Shown piece after piece: positions 1-9,096 of a stretch of DNA of 35,879 nucleotides. Origin of the DNA: JBCBKP01 sp038521625 (lineage in GTDB: Bacteria; Planctomycetota; Phycisphaerae; Phycisphaerales; UBA1924); NCBI GenBank assembly GCA_038521625.1, contig JBCBKP010000033.1, positions 1-35,879 on the forward strand, read 5' to 3'. Each line of letters starts with the position of its first letter. Positions within the stretch are counted from its first letter, which is position 1. The notes under the pieces were generated by a model. It saw only the letters and a program-made list of their open reading frames with translations, searched no databases and had not been told where the DNA came from. A program made the translations under genes and the position numbers.

Positions 1-110
1 ACGGATCGTATATACGGCCATCCGGTTTGCCGGGGCACAGCCGGAGAGACTTCTGCCTATCGTCGCCGAGACCGCAGCCGTCGCTGCGTAGCAGACAAGA
101 GGAGCGAGCC

Positions 111-857
111 GTGAACCCATCCGTCACCTCTCGGACATTCTCAGAGGAAGCACTCATCCGAGAGTTCTTCGAACGCGAGCACGAAGCCGGGGCGAGGCCC
201 GGTGTCCTGATCGACGTCGGGGCCTTCTTCGGGGGCGCGCTCAAACCCTACCTGGCGATGGGATGGGACGTCCACGCGTTCGAGCCCGACCCGATCAAGC
301 ACGATAAGCTGCTCGCCCTCGCGTCACGGCAGCCGTTTAGGCTGTGGACCTGCGCCCTGGGCGCCGAACCGAAAGATGGCGTCCCCTTCTTTGCGAGCAA
401 TGAATCGCAGGGGATCGCGTCGATGCTGCCATTCCGCCACTCGCACGAGGAGACATGCGTGGTGCGCGTGCGCACACTCGCCGACGTGCTCGCGGAGGCG
501 GGTGTGAAGCGTGTGGACTACCTGAAGGTCGACGCGGAGGGCTACGACCTCCGGGTGCTCCAGGGTCTCGACTGGAGCAGCGTGCGTCCGCGGATGGTGA
601 TGGCGGAGTTCGAAGACTCGAAGACGACCAAGCTCGGGTACGGGACCCACGATCTCGGACGCTTCTTCCTCGAGCACGGCTATGAAGTCTGGATGTCCGA
701 GTGGCATCCGATCGAGCGATACGGCGTCCAGCATAGGTGGCGTTCGCTGCGGCGTTATCCAGCCGAGCTCGAGGATGCGCATGCATGGGGGAACTTCATC
801 GCGGTTCGCCGCGAGGATGCCGGGGCGTTCGCGCACGTCGCAGAGCCGTGGTCCTAG
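111..857 (+). CDS. FkbM family SAM-dependent methyltransferase
   Basis: Class I SAM-dependent methyltransferase of the FkbM type; family members O-methylate sugars or other small substrates. From the GTG at 111 the protein has 248 residues. The SAM-binding motif I is around residues 34-42 (LIDVGAFFGG), followed by an acidic FEPDP at 58-62. The family hallmark LKVDAEGYDLRVLQG is at 138-152. The GTG start is chosen because AGAGGAG lies at 98-104 just upstream and the fold begins shortly after; an in-frame ATG at 27 would add 28 low-complexity residues without a ribosome site. The 3' end overlaps by four bases the end of the convergent glycosyltransferase gene. Several glycosyltransferases nearby suggest a glycan substrate, which is inference. 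Confidence 0.85.
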   Translation: MNPSVTSRTFSEEALIREFFEREHEAGARPGVLIDVGAFFGGALKPYLAMGWDVHAFEPDPIKHDKLLALASRQPFRLWTCALGAEPKDGVPFFASNESQGIASMLPFRHSHEETCVVRVRTLADVLAEAGVKRVDYLKVDAEGYDLRVLQGLDWSSVRPRMVMAEFEDSKTTKLGYGTHDLGRFFLEHGYEVWMSEWHPIERYGVQHRWRSLRRYPAELEDAHAWGNFIAVRREDAGAFAHVAEPWS

Positions 858-3211
858 GCAGGCGGCTGAGCAGCGATTGTCAGGTCTTGCGCGATCGCAT
901 CGATCAGACGCGCTAGCACGGCCTCGTAGGTAAACTCGGCCTCGATGCCCGCACGCACTCTGAGGATGCGCTCGCGTCGATCGGCGGGGTCAGCGATCAG
1001 GGCGCCGACAGCCCGTTCGAGCTGGCCCGCTGTGCGGAAGGTGCAGTCCGTTGGCTCGTCGAGCGACCATCGGCCCGGCGCCTTCCGGTAGCTGTCGTCC
1101 AGCCAGCCCTCGGGCGCGAGCTGCGCGGCCCGATGGCAGATCGGGATCCTGGCCTCGACGCCGTCCTCGGCACAGAGCGATTCATACCACGCGCGGTACT
1201 GGCAGCCTTCGGGGGCGGCGAGAAGCCGGTCGTTGCGCTCGATGGCGGCCAGCATCGCGGCGCGGTGCGTGGGATCGCCGAGACGGGGCGCGAGCTCGCG
1301 ACGCGCGCTCTCGATCGATAGCGTGTGCGCGAGATCCGCGGTGCGAGAGATCATCGTGTACCCGCCGGCCAGCGCGCACTCTATGACGCGCTGGTGGACG
1401 CCGCGTGACGTCGTGCCGTGCAGACTCGCGACGGCGCCGGAGTAAGCGTCTCGGAGCTCGTCGCCATGCTCGAGCAGGCCGGCGGCATAGCGGCTGAACT
1501 CGGGGGAGCCGTCCCACCCACGCCCGAACAGACGCAGCCTCCATCCGTTCCGCTCGCACACCTCCGCGGCCTGCCCGAGCATGCGGTAGCGAAACCGACG
1601 CTCGGCGATCGGAAGCCCGACCATCGAGTGCACCTGCGCAATCGCCGCGGGCGTCGTCGGAACGCCGAGAACCGCGAGCTCATCCCGGCACGCCCTCTTG
1701 AGCGTTCGTGCGACGACGAGCGAGGGATCCTCGATGATGCTCCTCGCGGCGACGTCCAGGCGATCGACCAACTCGGCGGGCAGATCGTGCTCCGCCAGAT
1801 CCTCGCGGAGGCTCTCACGCAGCTCCTCGGGCGGGGGGCCATGATTGCTCACGAAGATCATCTCCGCCTCGAAGCCGTCGCTCCGAGGCTCGACCCCGCC
1901 GAATTTCGAGGTGCTCGCCGGCACCGGGCAGGGCATCATCCGCTCTCGCGGATAGCCGAAGTCTCCGAACATCCGCGAGAAGATGTGCCCGGCGAAGTAG
2001 TCACGCCTCGAGAGCTGGCCGGGCTGGATCGGGCACAGGAGCGGTCCCATCGCGTCCTGGATCCAGCAGAGCAACGGGACACCGGCCGGCAGCATTCCCG
2101 CGCTCTGCCAGCGCGTGTGATTGATGAGGATGATCAGATCCGGGTCGACGCGATCGCAGGTCTCGAGCAGGTCACCCGCGCCGAGTTTCGTGTGGATGTC
2201 GCGATCGATCAACACCTCGGCCTCGTGACCCAGGCGACGCAGCCCGTCGGCGATGTCCCTCGCCGAGTGGCGAACGAACGTCGAGAACCGCGTCGTGATC
2301 ACGAGCGCTCGCAGATTCGACTCGCCGCGCACGATCGACGCGTACCGCTCCGCCCACCAGCCTGCGGTGCGACGCTGGTCGGCGTGCCGGACACGCGGCC
2401 GGAGCTGGGCGACGGCCACCTGCTGCCGCCGGTCCGCCTGCGCGAGTGCCGCGCCCGGCGTCGGGCCGCTGGGAGCCGCCGATCCGGGGCAAGAGAGCAC
2501 GCCGCGGGGGAGCGGGGCGTGGCCGCACGAGGCCAGCGCGTCGGCGTACGACCGGACGGCGTTCTCCCCGACGTGCCAGGCGATCCGGTCGTCCGTCGCG
2601 AGATCGTCGATCGTGCTGAAGGCCATCCCGGCGAGCATCGCCGTCGGATCGATCTCCACCACATGGATCTGCGGCGCGTAGCCGTTGGGGTTCGGAGGCA
2701 CGCGCCCGAGCGCCGCCTCGAGCAATACCGGCGGGAAGACCCCGTCGATCGTCGTCCCGTGCCGCGCCCAATTGTCTCGCGGCAGGGCCGAGTCGACCTC
2801 ATCACGCGTCGGCATACGTCGCCAGTCGTCGCCCGGGCGGCGATAGAACAGGACGTCCGGGCCCATCGCAAAGCGCCACGCAGAGAGCGACGCTTCGAGA
2901 TCGGACGGATCGATGCCAAGCCGTTCGAGCAACGCCGCGTGACGCCGGGCACGCTCGATGACGGCCGGCGGCGTCACCGCATCCGGCAGGCCGCTCCCGT
3001 CGCGCCCCCCGAGCGCGGCCGAGAGACTCGGGACGCCGAGCTGCTCGGCGAGCTGCCGAACCGCTTCGAGAGCATCGTCGTCCCCCGGGGCCGAACTCAC
3101 CCACGAGCAGGCCACCTCCAACGCCGACCCGAGCCGGCCCTCACGCACGCACGCGAGCACGCGTCGCAGGAGTTGCTCTCTCTCGTTCGATCTCGTGGCG
3201 GTCGAGGGCAC
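854..3211 (-). CDS. Large CgeB-like glycosyltransferase with uncharacterised N-terminal region
   Basis: A 785-residue protein whose C-terminal half (about 300-785) resembles CgeB/GT-B glycosyltransferases. A Rossmann-like start is at 301-336 (RALVITTRFS, then RRLGHEAEVLID), followed by PDLIILINHTRW and VPLLCWIQDAMG. Late motifs LRLFGRGW and GVHQRVIECALAGG match the donor-sugar side of this fold. Residues 1-300 hold short helices at the N terminus and then a part I do not recognise. The start is a GTG without a clear ribosome site, so the true start may lie further in. It is convergent with the FkbM gene and divergent from the SDR gene. A long plus-strand reading frame across it is a shadow: only the minus-strand product has a folded-protein composition. 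Donor and acceptor are unknown. Confidence 0.75.
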   Translation of the reverse strand: MPSTATRSNEREQLLRRVLACVREGRLGSALEVACSWVSSAPGDDDALEAVRQLAEQLGVPSLSAALGGRDGSGLPDAVTPPAVIERARRHAALLERLGIDPSDLEASLSAWRFAMGPDVLFYRRPGDDWRRMPTRDEVDSALPRDNWARHGTTIDGVFPPVLLEAALGRVPPNPNGYAPQIHVVEIDPTAMLAGMAFSTIDDLATDDRIAWHVGENAVRSYADALASCGHAPLPRGVLSCPGSAAPSGPTPGAALAQADRRQQVAVAQLRPRVRHADQRRTAGWWAERYASIVRGESNLRALVITTRFSTFVRHSARDIADGLRRLGHEAEVLIDRDIHTKLGAGDLLETCDRVDPDLIILINHTRWQSAGMLPAGVPLLCWIQDAMGPLLCPIQPGQLSRRDYFAGHIFSRMFGDFGYPRERMMPCPVPASTSKFGGVEPRSDGFEAEMIFVSNHGPPPEELRESLREDLAEHDLPAELVDRLDVAARSIIEDPSLVVARTLKRACRDELAVLGVPTTPAAIAQVHSMVGLPIAERRFRYRMLGQAAEVCERNGWRLRLFGRGWDGSPEFSRYAAGLLEHGDELRDAYSGAVASLHGTTSRGVHQRVIECALAGGYTMISRTADLAHTLSIESARRELAPRLGDPTHRAAMLAAIERNDRLLAAPEGCQYRAWYESLCAEDGVEARIPICHRAAQLAPEGWLDDSYRKAPGRWSLDEPTDCTFRTAGQLERAVGALIADPADRRERILRVRAGIEAEFTYEAVLARLIDAIAQDLTIAAQPPA

Positions 3212-3292
3212 CCGTGTCTATCGACGCCGCCCACTTCTGGAGCACAGTTTGGACGCGAGCCGACACGCACGAGGTAGCACAGGAGGCGCCGG

Positions 3293-4054
3293 ATGATCCA
3301 GCAGAACGAGCAGCGCGTCGCCCTCATCACGGGTGTCGCCGGCGGTATCGGGGCCGCGACGGCCGGGGTCTTCGACCGGGCGGGCTGGACCGTCGTGGGG
3401 GTCGATCGTCGGGGCACGGAGGTTCCCGGCGTGGCCACCCTGATCGAGGCGGACATCGCCGACGCGGCCTCGGCCGCGCGGATCTTCGAACAAGTCCGCG
3501 AGCGCCACGGGCGTCTCGACGCGCTGGTGAACAACGCGGGATTCCAGATCTGTAAGCCGATCGTCGAGATGACCGCCGAGGAGTTCGATGCCGTCATGGC
3601 TTCGAACCTCCGCTCCGTGTTCCTCGCCATGCGTCACGCCGTTCCCATGCTCCGCGAGAACAAGGGCGCGATCGTCAACGTGAGTTCGGTTCACGCGATG
3701 GCGACGAGCCCGAACATCGCCGCGTACGCGGCGAGCAAGGGCGCCCTGCTCGCGTTCACCCGGGCGATCTCCCTCGAGTTCGGCGAGTACGGCGTGCGCG
3801 TGAACGCGATCCTGCCCGGTGCCGTCGATACGCCGATGCTCCACGCCGGGCTCGAGCGCGGTCATGTCGCCGGTCGAAGCGTCGAGGAGCTCGTCCGCGG
3901 GCTCGGCAGCAAGCACGTGCTGGGTCGCGTCGGTCGTCCCGAGGAGATCGGCGAGGTGATCCTCTTCCTCTCAGACGGCTCGCGGTCCTCGTTCATCACC
4001 GGCCAGTCGCTGGTCGCCGACGGCGGTGCCCTCGCCCGCCTCAGCACCGAGTAG
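3293..4054 (+). CDS. SDR family NAD(P)-dependent oxidoreductase
   Basis: Classical short-chain dehydrogenase of 253 residues, the usual family length. The cofactor motif TGVAGGIG is at 13-20, NNAG at 80-83, the catalytic Ser at 131/132, and the YxxxK pair at Tyr145 and Lys149. The C-terminal FITGQSLVADGG is typical of FabG-like enzymes. An acidic-then-basic end to strand beta-2 (VDRRG) leaves NAD versus NADP preference open. The start is fixed by a strong AGGAGG at 3281-3286, six bases before the ATG. It lies alone between two opposing glycosyltransferase genes and converges on the GT4 gene with a 10-base gap. A role in sugar or lipid modification is possible from context, but the substrate cannot be read from the sequence. 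Confidence 0.9.
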   Translation: MIQQNEQRVALITGVAGGIGAATAGVFDRAGWTVVGVDRRGTEVPGVATLIEADIADAASAARIFEQVRERHGRLDALVNNAGFQICKPIVEMTAEEFDAVMASNLRSVFLAMRHAVPMLRENKGAIVNVSSVHAMATSPNIAAYAASKGALLAFTRAISLEFGEYGVRVNAILPGAVDTPMLHAGLERGHVAGRSVEELVRGLGSKHVLGRVGRPEEIGEVILFLSDGSRSSFITGQSLVADGGALARLSTE

Positions 4055-4064
4055 CGAACGCCGA

Positions 4065-5363
4065 TCAGGCCGCCTCGGCAGGACTCGGCCGCGGCGCCGT
4101 CGAGCCCATCACGTCGGCGTTCTCACGGACGCGGACGGTGATCGTCGCCTCGTGACGGCGGGGCTCGCCGGACTCCTCGACGACGCGCTCTCCGCCGAGC
4201 GCGCGGTCGAACAGCGACGCCAGATTCCCGGTCTCACGCTCGGTCAGATGCCGGCTCCGGACCGCACGCCGGCCGCGCTCCGCCATCAGGTTCAGCACGC
4301 TCGCGTCCGATCGCGACGCCGCCTCGAACGCGTCCGCGAGCGCGTGGACGTCCCCGCAAGGCACGAGCCAGCTGTTCTCGCCGTGCTTGACGAGCTCTGG
4401 GATGCCGGCAATGTTCGGCGCGATGACGGGCCGACCGACAGCGAACGATTCCATACAGACCAGCGGAAGGCCTTCGGCGAAGCTGCTCAGGGCGAGCGCC
4501 CGGGCTGAGACGAGCGTCGCCCGGACGGCGTCCTCGTCGAGCCAGCCCGCGAACCGCACACGGTCCGCGATCCCGAGGTCTCGGACGCGCGTCTCCAACG
4601 CCGGCCGCATCGGACCGTCGCCGACGAGCACGAGCTCCGCATCGATGCCGCGGCCGAGGGCGTCGTGGAACGCATCGATCAGCAGCTCTGGACCCTTCTG
4701 CGCCACGAGCCGTCCGACGAAGACGAACGATCGATGATCCCGCCCGATCGGGATTTCGGAGAAGAACCGCTCGGGCACCGTACACCCAACGACGTGCACG
4801 CGGTCCCAAAGCGACCGTTCAACCCAACGACAGATCTGCCCGCGCGCGAATCGCGTGATCGCGACGACGAACGCGGCGTCCCCGACCTTGCCCGGCAGAT
4901 CGATGCCCGCAGGGTCGTCGAACTCGTCCGGGCCGTGGACGGTGAAGCTATAGGCGGGACCGCCGAGGAGGAAGGATGCCCTCGCGATCGACGCCGACTC
5001 CAGGCCGAAGTGCGCATGCACGTGCCGCACGCCGGCGCGACGCCATCGACGGGCGCAGACGGCAGCGTCGACCCACGATCGAACGGGGGTTTCGACCGAC
5101 CGCAGGCAGCAGCGGAGCGAGCGCCACGCCTTCGCCGGCGAGATCAGCGTGTTGGCGACGGCGATGGCGCGCTCGAGAAGTGAGGCGCGGCTGGCAACCC
5201 AGGTCGCCGCGGCCCGCGGATCACTCTCGGTCGAGCGCGCATCGCCACGAAGCGAGCATCGCATGACCGCCGTCCCTCTCCGCTCGATCTCCGCCAGCTC
5301 GCGCTGAACGTACGTCTGGTTGTTCGCGGGGTACGAGTCTGAGAGGTAGGCGAGCAACGTCAA
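4065..5363 (-). CDS. Glycosyltransferase family 4 (GT-B fold)
   Basis: Transfers a sugar from an activated donor, probably nucleotide-linked, to a glycan or lipid acceptor at the cytoplasmic face of the membrane. The 432 residues show the GT-B pattern: acceptor-side HVHAHFG at 114-120, FVGRLVAQKGPELLI at 215-229, and the EX7E pair Glu297 and Glu305 within SSFAEGLPLVCMES. It resembles exopolysaccharide glycosyltransferases of the WcaL/colanic-acid type. The start is TTG, supported by AGGAG at 5371-5375 seven bases upstream. The GT2 gene ends 21 bases upstream on the same strand, so the two are probably co-transcribed and act on the same product. No membrane segment is seen. Confidence 0.9.
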   Translation of the reverse strand: MTLLAYLSDSYPANNQTYVQRELAEIERRGTAVMRCSLRGDARSTESDPRAAATWVASRASLLERAIAVANTLISPAKAWRSLRCCLRSVETPVRSWVDAAVCARRWRRAGVRHVHAHFGLESASIARASFLLGGPAYSFTVHGPDEFDDPAGIDLPGKVGDAAFVVAITRFARGQICRWVERSLWDRVHVVGCTVPERFFSEIPIGRDHRSFVFVGRLVAQKGPELLIDAFHDALGRGIDAELVLVGDGPMRPALETRVRDLGIADRVRFAGWLDEDAVRATLVSARALALSSFAEGLPLVCMESFAVGRPVIAPNIAGIPELVKHGENSWLVPCGDVHALADAFEAASRSDASVLNLMAERGRRAVRSRHLTERETGNLASLFDRALGGERVVEESGEPRRHEATITVRVRENADVMGSTAPRPSPAEAA

Positions 5364-5370
5364 GACCGAT

Positions 5371-5375
5371 CTCCT
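5371..5375 (-). promoter_or_regulatory. Ribosome binding site for the TTG start of the GT4 gene
   Basis: AGGAG on the minus strand, seven bases before TTG at 5363. No ATG or GTG lies at a better position, so this site decides the start codon. Confidence 0.6.
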
Positions 5376-5384
5376 GAGTACGGA

Positions 5385-6425
5385 TCATGCGGTCGTCGGT
5401 GACCGGGCGCCCGCGGTTCGAGAAACGACCAAGGAAGGCCCCGCTGAGGCTCCGGCCGATCCGCCGATGAGCTCGAGTGCCGCTCGCCGGACGGATCCGA
5501 AGTCCTCGTCGCAACGCGATGCACCGAATCGACGCGCGGTCTCGCGCCACCCACGGCAGGCTTCGAAGGCGCTCTGCGGATCGGCGCCGTCGCCACCGCA
5601 CCAAGACTCGAACACTCGGAAGGCTGCGCCCGCCCCGAGAAGCTCCGCACCCGAGACCGGCACGCGCCCAGTCAAGCGATCCGCGAACATGATGCGCGCA
5701 CATTCCGGGTTGACGGCGCGCAGCGTCGCGGCCTGGTGGCCGAGCAGCACCTCTCGAATGAGCACGTCCAGCGCGGAGTACCGGTGCTCATGGAGCACGC
5801 GCGCTTCCGGCCGGAAGATCACGGGCACGCCGCTCGCCCGGGTCACCCGGTACGCCCACTCGAGATCATCGAGCATCGGGAACCGCAGCCGTTCGTCGAA
5901 CCGCTGGCAGAGCTCGCGCGGCACCGAGAGATTGAGGGTCCAGGCATGTCGATACCCCCAATCCCGCTCGCGACCCCCGCGACGCATCTGGTCATAGAAG
6001 AACACGAGCGACGTGTGGCGGAGCATCCGATCAAGAGGTCGATCGTCCTCACGCACCGCCCACGGGGCGTCGCCGACGACGATCGCCCGCGAGAGTCCCG
6101 ACGCCGAGCGCTCCTCGTGAGCACGGCGATGACGTTCGAGAAGCCCGGAATCGGGGATGGCATCGTCGTTCAAGAAGACGAACAGATCGCCGCGGGACCG
6201 CTCCAGCGCCCTATTCCTGGCGACACCAGGCCCGCCGGCCGGCCCGACGATCACCCCGGCACCGGCGTTCTCGAGCCACCGCGGTTGAGGGGTGCCATCC
6301 AGCGAGACGAGGATCTCGTCGCCATCTCGAAGCTGTGCCCGGAGCAGCTTCAACTGCCGCCTCAGAAGAACCGACCGGTCGCCCCGGGTCGGCACGATCA
6401 CGCTGATCCGCGGTCGGTCATCCAT
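5385..6425 (-). CDS. Glycosyltransferase family 2 (GT-A fold)
   Basis: Inverting GT-A glycosyltransferase of 346 residues. SVIVPTRGD at 8-16 is the nucleotide-binding first strand, GVARNRAL at 67-74 follows, and the metal-binding acidic motif NDDA is at 86-89. The catalytic-base region MLDDLEWAYR is at 184-193 (ED-type motif). Residues beyond about 240 form a helical tail without a recognised domain. The ATG at 6425 has no clear ribosome site, suggesting a weak or leaderless start. It lies 21 bases upstream of the GT4 gene, so both probably belong to one unit for surface glycan or O-antigen-like assembly. Donor and acceptor are unknown. Confidence 0.88.
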   Translation of the reverse strand: MDDRPRISVIVPTRGDRSVLLRRQLKLLRAQLRDGDEILVSLDGTPQPRWLENAGAGVIVGPAGGPGVARNRALERSRGDLFVFLNDDAIPDSGLLERHRRAHEERSASGLSRAIVVGDAPWAVREDDRPLDRMLRHTSLVFFYDQMRRGGRERDWGYRHAWTLNLSVPRELCQRFDERLRFPMLDDLEWAYRVTRASGVPVIFRPEARVLHEHRYSALDVLIREVLLGHQAATLRAVNPECARIMFADRLTGRVPVSGAELLGAGAAFRVFESWCGGDGADPQSAFEACRGWRETARRFGASRCDEDFGSVRRAALELIGGSAGASAGPSLVVSRTAGARSPTTA

Positions 6426-6712
6426 CGCAGCGGCGATCGGCCGACGGACCCCGCACCGCTCAGTTTCGATCCTGGGCTATCGACACCAGTTCGGGCGGGC
6501 TCGACACCCGGCATTCCCTGCGCATGGAATCCATAGGCGGGCCCTGAGAAAGTCCGAATATCCAAGCCGGGCCCGAGCGATCGTGGCCTGCCGGGTCGCT
6601 GGGGTTGTTGCTTGCCCCCGGTTCCGGTAGCTTTGTGCCAACACACGCTCCCCAGGGCGAGACCATGGGGTCGAGCCCGGGGCCCGTCCGCGGGCTCATG
6701 GAGAGGAACTCG
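6426..6712. other. Divergent intergenic region
   Basis: 287 bases between the divergent GT2 and zinc-protease genes. It must hold promoters for both directions, but I see no convincing -35/-10 pair. A GAGAGGA ribosome site at 6701-6707 serves the protease start at 6713. No small gene is supported here. Confidence 0.4.
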
Positions 6713-9022
6713 ATGCTGAAGACCACCGCGCGACTCGCGCTCCCCCTGGCCGTTGCCGCCTCGGCCGCTCTGGCCGATCCCAAGCCGTACGACGACGTCA
6801 TCAAGGACGATGCGGTGACCGACGCGGGTCTGTTCACCACGCACGTCGTCGGTGACAAGCTCTATTTCGAGCTGAAGCCCGAGATCATGGGCAAGGACCT
6901 GCTCTGGGTCACCTCGGTCGATAGCACGTCGGAGGGCTTCAGCTACGCCGGCATGCCCGTCCAGGACCGGGTGGTGCGATTCGAGCAGCGCGGCGACCGC
7001 GTCCTGCTCCGCGACATCCGCTTCGGCGTCCGGAGCCTCGACGGCGACGACGGCACCAACAAGGCGGTCCGGGAGAGCTCCATCGCCCCGATCATCCAGG
7101 CGATCGACGTCGCGGCGTATGGCAAGGACAAGTCGGTCGTCATCGACGCGACCGATCTCTTCACGAAGGACGTGAAGGAGTTCAGCGCGGCCCGCTCGCT
7201 GAACGCGAACTCGATGGACTCGAAGCGGAGCTTCATCGAGTCGGTGAAATCGTTCCCCGAGAACGTCCTCACCAAGGCCCTCGCCACCTACACGCTCTCC
7301 AACGCCGAGGGCGGCCGGTTCCGGAGCGGCATCACCGCGGTCATCGCCCACAGCATCGTCAAACTGCCCGACGACCCGTGGAAGCCGCGTCACTACGACG
7401 ATCGGGTCGGCTACTTCAACGTCGACTTCCTCGACTACGCGGACGATTCTCAGCACGAGGTCGCCGAGGTCAGCTACATCAACCGGTTCCGTCTCGAGAA
7501 GAAGGACCCGAACGCGGAGATCAGCGATCCGAAAGAGCCGATCGTCTTCTACGTGGCAAGGGAAGTCCCGGACAAGTGGAAGCCCTACGTCAAGGCGGGC
7601 ATCGAGGACTGGCAGCCGGCGTTCGAGCAGGCGGGCTTCTCGAACGCGATCATCGGCAAGTACGCGCCCGACCGTGCGGAGGACCCGGACTGGGACGCCG
7701 AGGACACCCGCTTCAGCACCATCCGCTGGCTCCCGAGCCAGATCCCCAACGCCTTCGGCCCGCACGTCCACGATCCGCGCACCGGCGAGATCCTTGAGGC
7801 CGACGTGCGCATGTACCACAACGTGATGAAGCTCGTCCGCGACTGGTACTTCGTCCAGGCCGGGCCAAGCGACGAGCGGGCCCAGAAGCTTCCGATGCCC
7901 GACGACCTGATGGGCGAGCTCATCCAGTTCGTGGTCGCCCACGAGGTCGGCCACTCGATCGGTCTGCCGCACAACTTCAAGGTCTCGAGCTCTTACACGA
8001 TCGAGCAGCTGCGCGATCCGGAGTGGACCAGGAAAAACGGCACGGCGTCCTCGATCATGGACTACGCGCGATTCAATTACGTCGCCCAGCCCGAAGACGG
8101 GGCCGGCCTCTTGCCGATGGTCGGGCCGTACGACAAGTTCTCCATCGAGTGGGGCTACAAGCAGTTCCCCGCCGACGCCGACGAAGCGGCCGAGCTCGAG
8201 AAGATCGTCGACCGCCAGCTCGACGATCCCATGCTGCTCTGGGCCGGCGGGCTCGGTGCCGTCCCGACCGACCACACCGTCCAGACCGAGGATCTCGGGG
8301 ACGACGCGGTCGAGGCGACGCGTCTCGGACTGAAGAACCTCGAGCGCGTCATGGGCTACCTCGTCGAGGCCACCAGCGAGAAGGACGAGGACTACCGGCT
8401 GCTCGGAAACATGCACAGCGCCGTCCTCGGGCAGTGGCGCCGTGAGATGGGCCACGTCGCCAAGGTCGTCGGCGCCGTCGAGGAGATCAAGTACTACTAC
8501 GGCGATGACGACCAGCAGTACTTCCCGCTCGACCCGGGCAAGCAGCGGGAGGCGATGCAGTTCCTCCTCGACAACGCGTTCACGACGCCCGAGGCCTTCA
8601 TCCCAGACGACATCGTCTTCCGGCTCACCGGGCAGGGCGTTCAGGACGCCGTCCGCCGAAACCAGATCGGGCTCATGCGGAGCCTCGTCGGCGCGACTCG
8701 GATCCGGCGGATGAGCGAGATGGCCGAGCGGGTCGGCCCGGACGCCTTCACGCCGGCCGAGATGATGAACATGATGACCGACGGGATCATGTCCGAGCTC
8801 ATCGGGCGCCGGAAGTCCGATCCGGACGTTTACCGACGGAACACCCAACGCATGTACGTGGACACGCTCGCGGGGCTCCTCGAAGATCCCGAGAGCGACA
8901 GCGACCGCCCGGCTCTTGCCCGGAACGAGCTGCAACGCCTCATGATGGAGCTCGACAGCGACCAGTCGCCGCACGTCCGCGACCTGCTCGCCCGCATCGA
9001 GCAATCGCTCGATACCGACTGA
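6713..9022 (+). CDS. Secreted zinc-dependent metalloprotease (DUF5117/DUF4953-like)
   Basis: A 769-residue exported metalloprotease. Residues 1-21 form a signal peptide: Lys3 and Arg7, a hydrophobic Ala/Leu core and a likely cut after ALA. The zinc site is HEVGHSIGLPH at 410-420, the metzincin-like HEXXHXXGXXH pattern, followed by NF. An N-terminal beta-rich region and a long helical C-terminal region fit the family that combines DUF5117 and DUF4953, found in Bacteroidota and Planctomycetota; substrates are unknown. The ATG at 6713 is chosen over an upstream frame extension because the signal peptide starts there and GAGAGGA lies at 6701-6707. The gene is monocistronic and ends at a strong intrinsic terminator. 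Confidence 0.88.
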   Translation: MLKTTARLALPLAVAASAALADPKPYDDVIKDDAVTDAGLFTTHVVGDKLYFELKPEIMGKDLLWVTSVDSTSEGFSYAGMPVQDRVVRFEQRGDRVLLRDIRFGVRSLDGDDGTNKAVRESSIAPIIQAIDVAAYGKDKSVVIDATDLFTKDVKEFSAARSLNANSMDSKRSFIESVKSFPENVLTKALATYTLSNAEGGRFRSGITAVIAHSIVKLPDDPWKPRHYDDRVGYFNVDFLDYADDSQHEVAEVSYINRFRLEKKDPNAEISDPKEPIVFYVAREVPDKWKPYVKAGIEDWQPAFEQAGFSNAIIGKYAPDRAEDPDWDAEDTRFSTIRWLPSQIPNAFGPHVHDPRTGEILEADVRMYHNVMKLVRDWYFVQAGPSDERAQKLPMPDDLMGELIQFVVAHEVGHSIGLPHNFKVSSSYTIEQLRDPEWTRKNGTASSIMDYARFNYVAQPEDGAGLLPMVGPYDKFSIEWGYKQFPADADEAAELEKIVDRQLDDPMLLWAGGLGAVPTDHTVQTEDLGDDAVEATRLGLKNLERVMGYLVEATSEKDEDYRLLGNMHSAVLGQWRREMGHVAKVVGAVEEIKYYYGDDDQQYFPLDPGKQREAMQFLLDNAFTTPEAFIPDDIVFRLTGQGVQDAVRRNQIGLMRSLVGATRIRRMSEMAERVGPDAFTPAEMMNMMTDGIMSELIGRRKSDPDVYRRNTQRMYVDTLAGLLEDPESDSDRPALARNELQRLMMELDSDQSPHVRDLLARIEQSLDTD

Positions 9023-9056
9023 AGCCGCCCCGCCGGCGGAGAGGATACCGAGATCG

Positions 9057-9093
9057 CGTCGGGCGCCGGTGAAAGCCGGCGTCCGGCGTTTTT
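9057..9093 (+). terminator. Strong rho-independent terminator after the zinc protease
   Basis: A 13-pair stem joins 9057-9069 to 9076-9088, with two G-U pairs (9063-9082 and 9059-9086). The loop is six bases (TGAAAG), and TTTTT follows at 9089-9093. It starts 35 bases after the protease stop codon. The T-run makes it directional for plus-strand transcripts and insulates the convergent amidase gene. Confidence 0.85.
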
Positions 9094-9096
9094 GGG

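Noticed and set aside
1418..3277. A 619-codon plus-strand open frame opposite the CgeB-like glycosyltransferase
   Set aside because: Shadow frame rich in Arg, Pro and Glu without any recognisable fold, whereas the minus-strand product has GT-B motifs.
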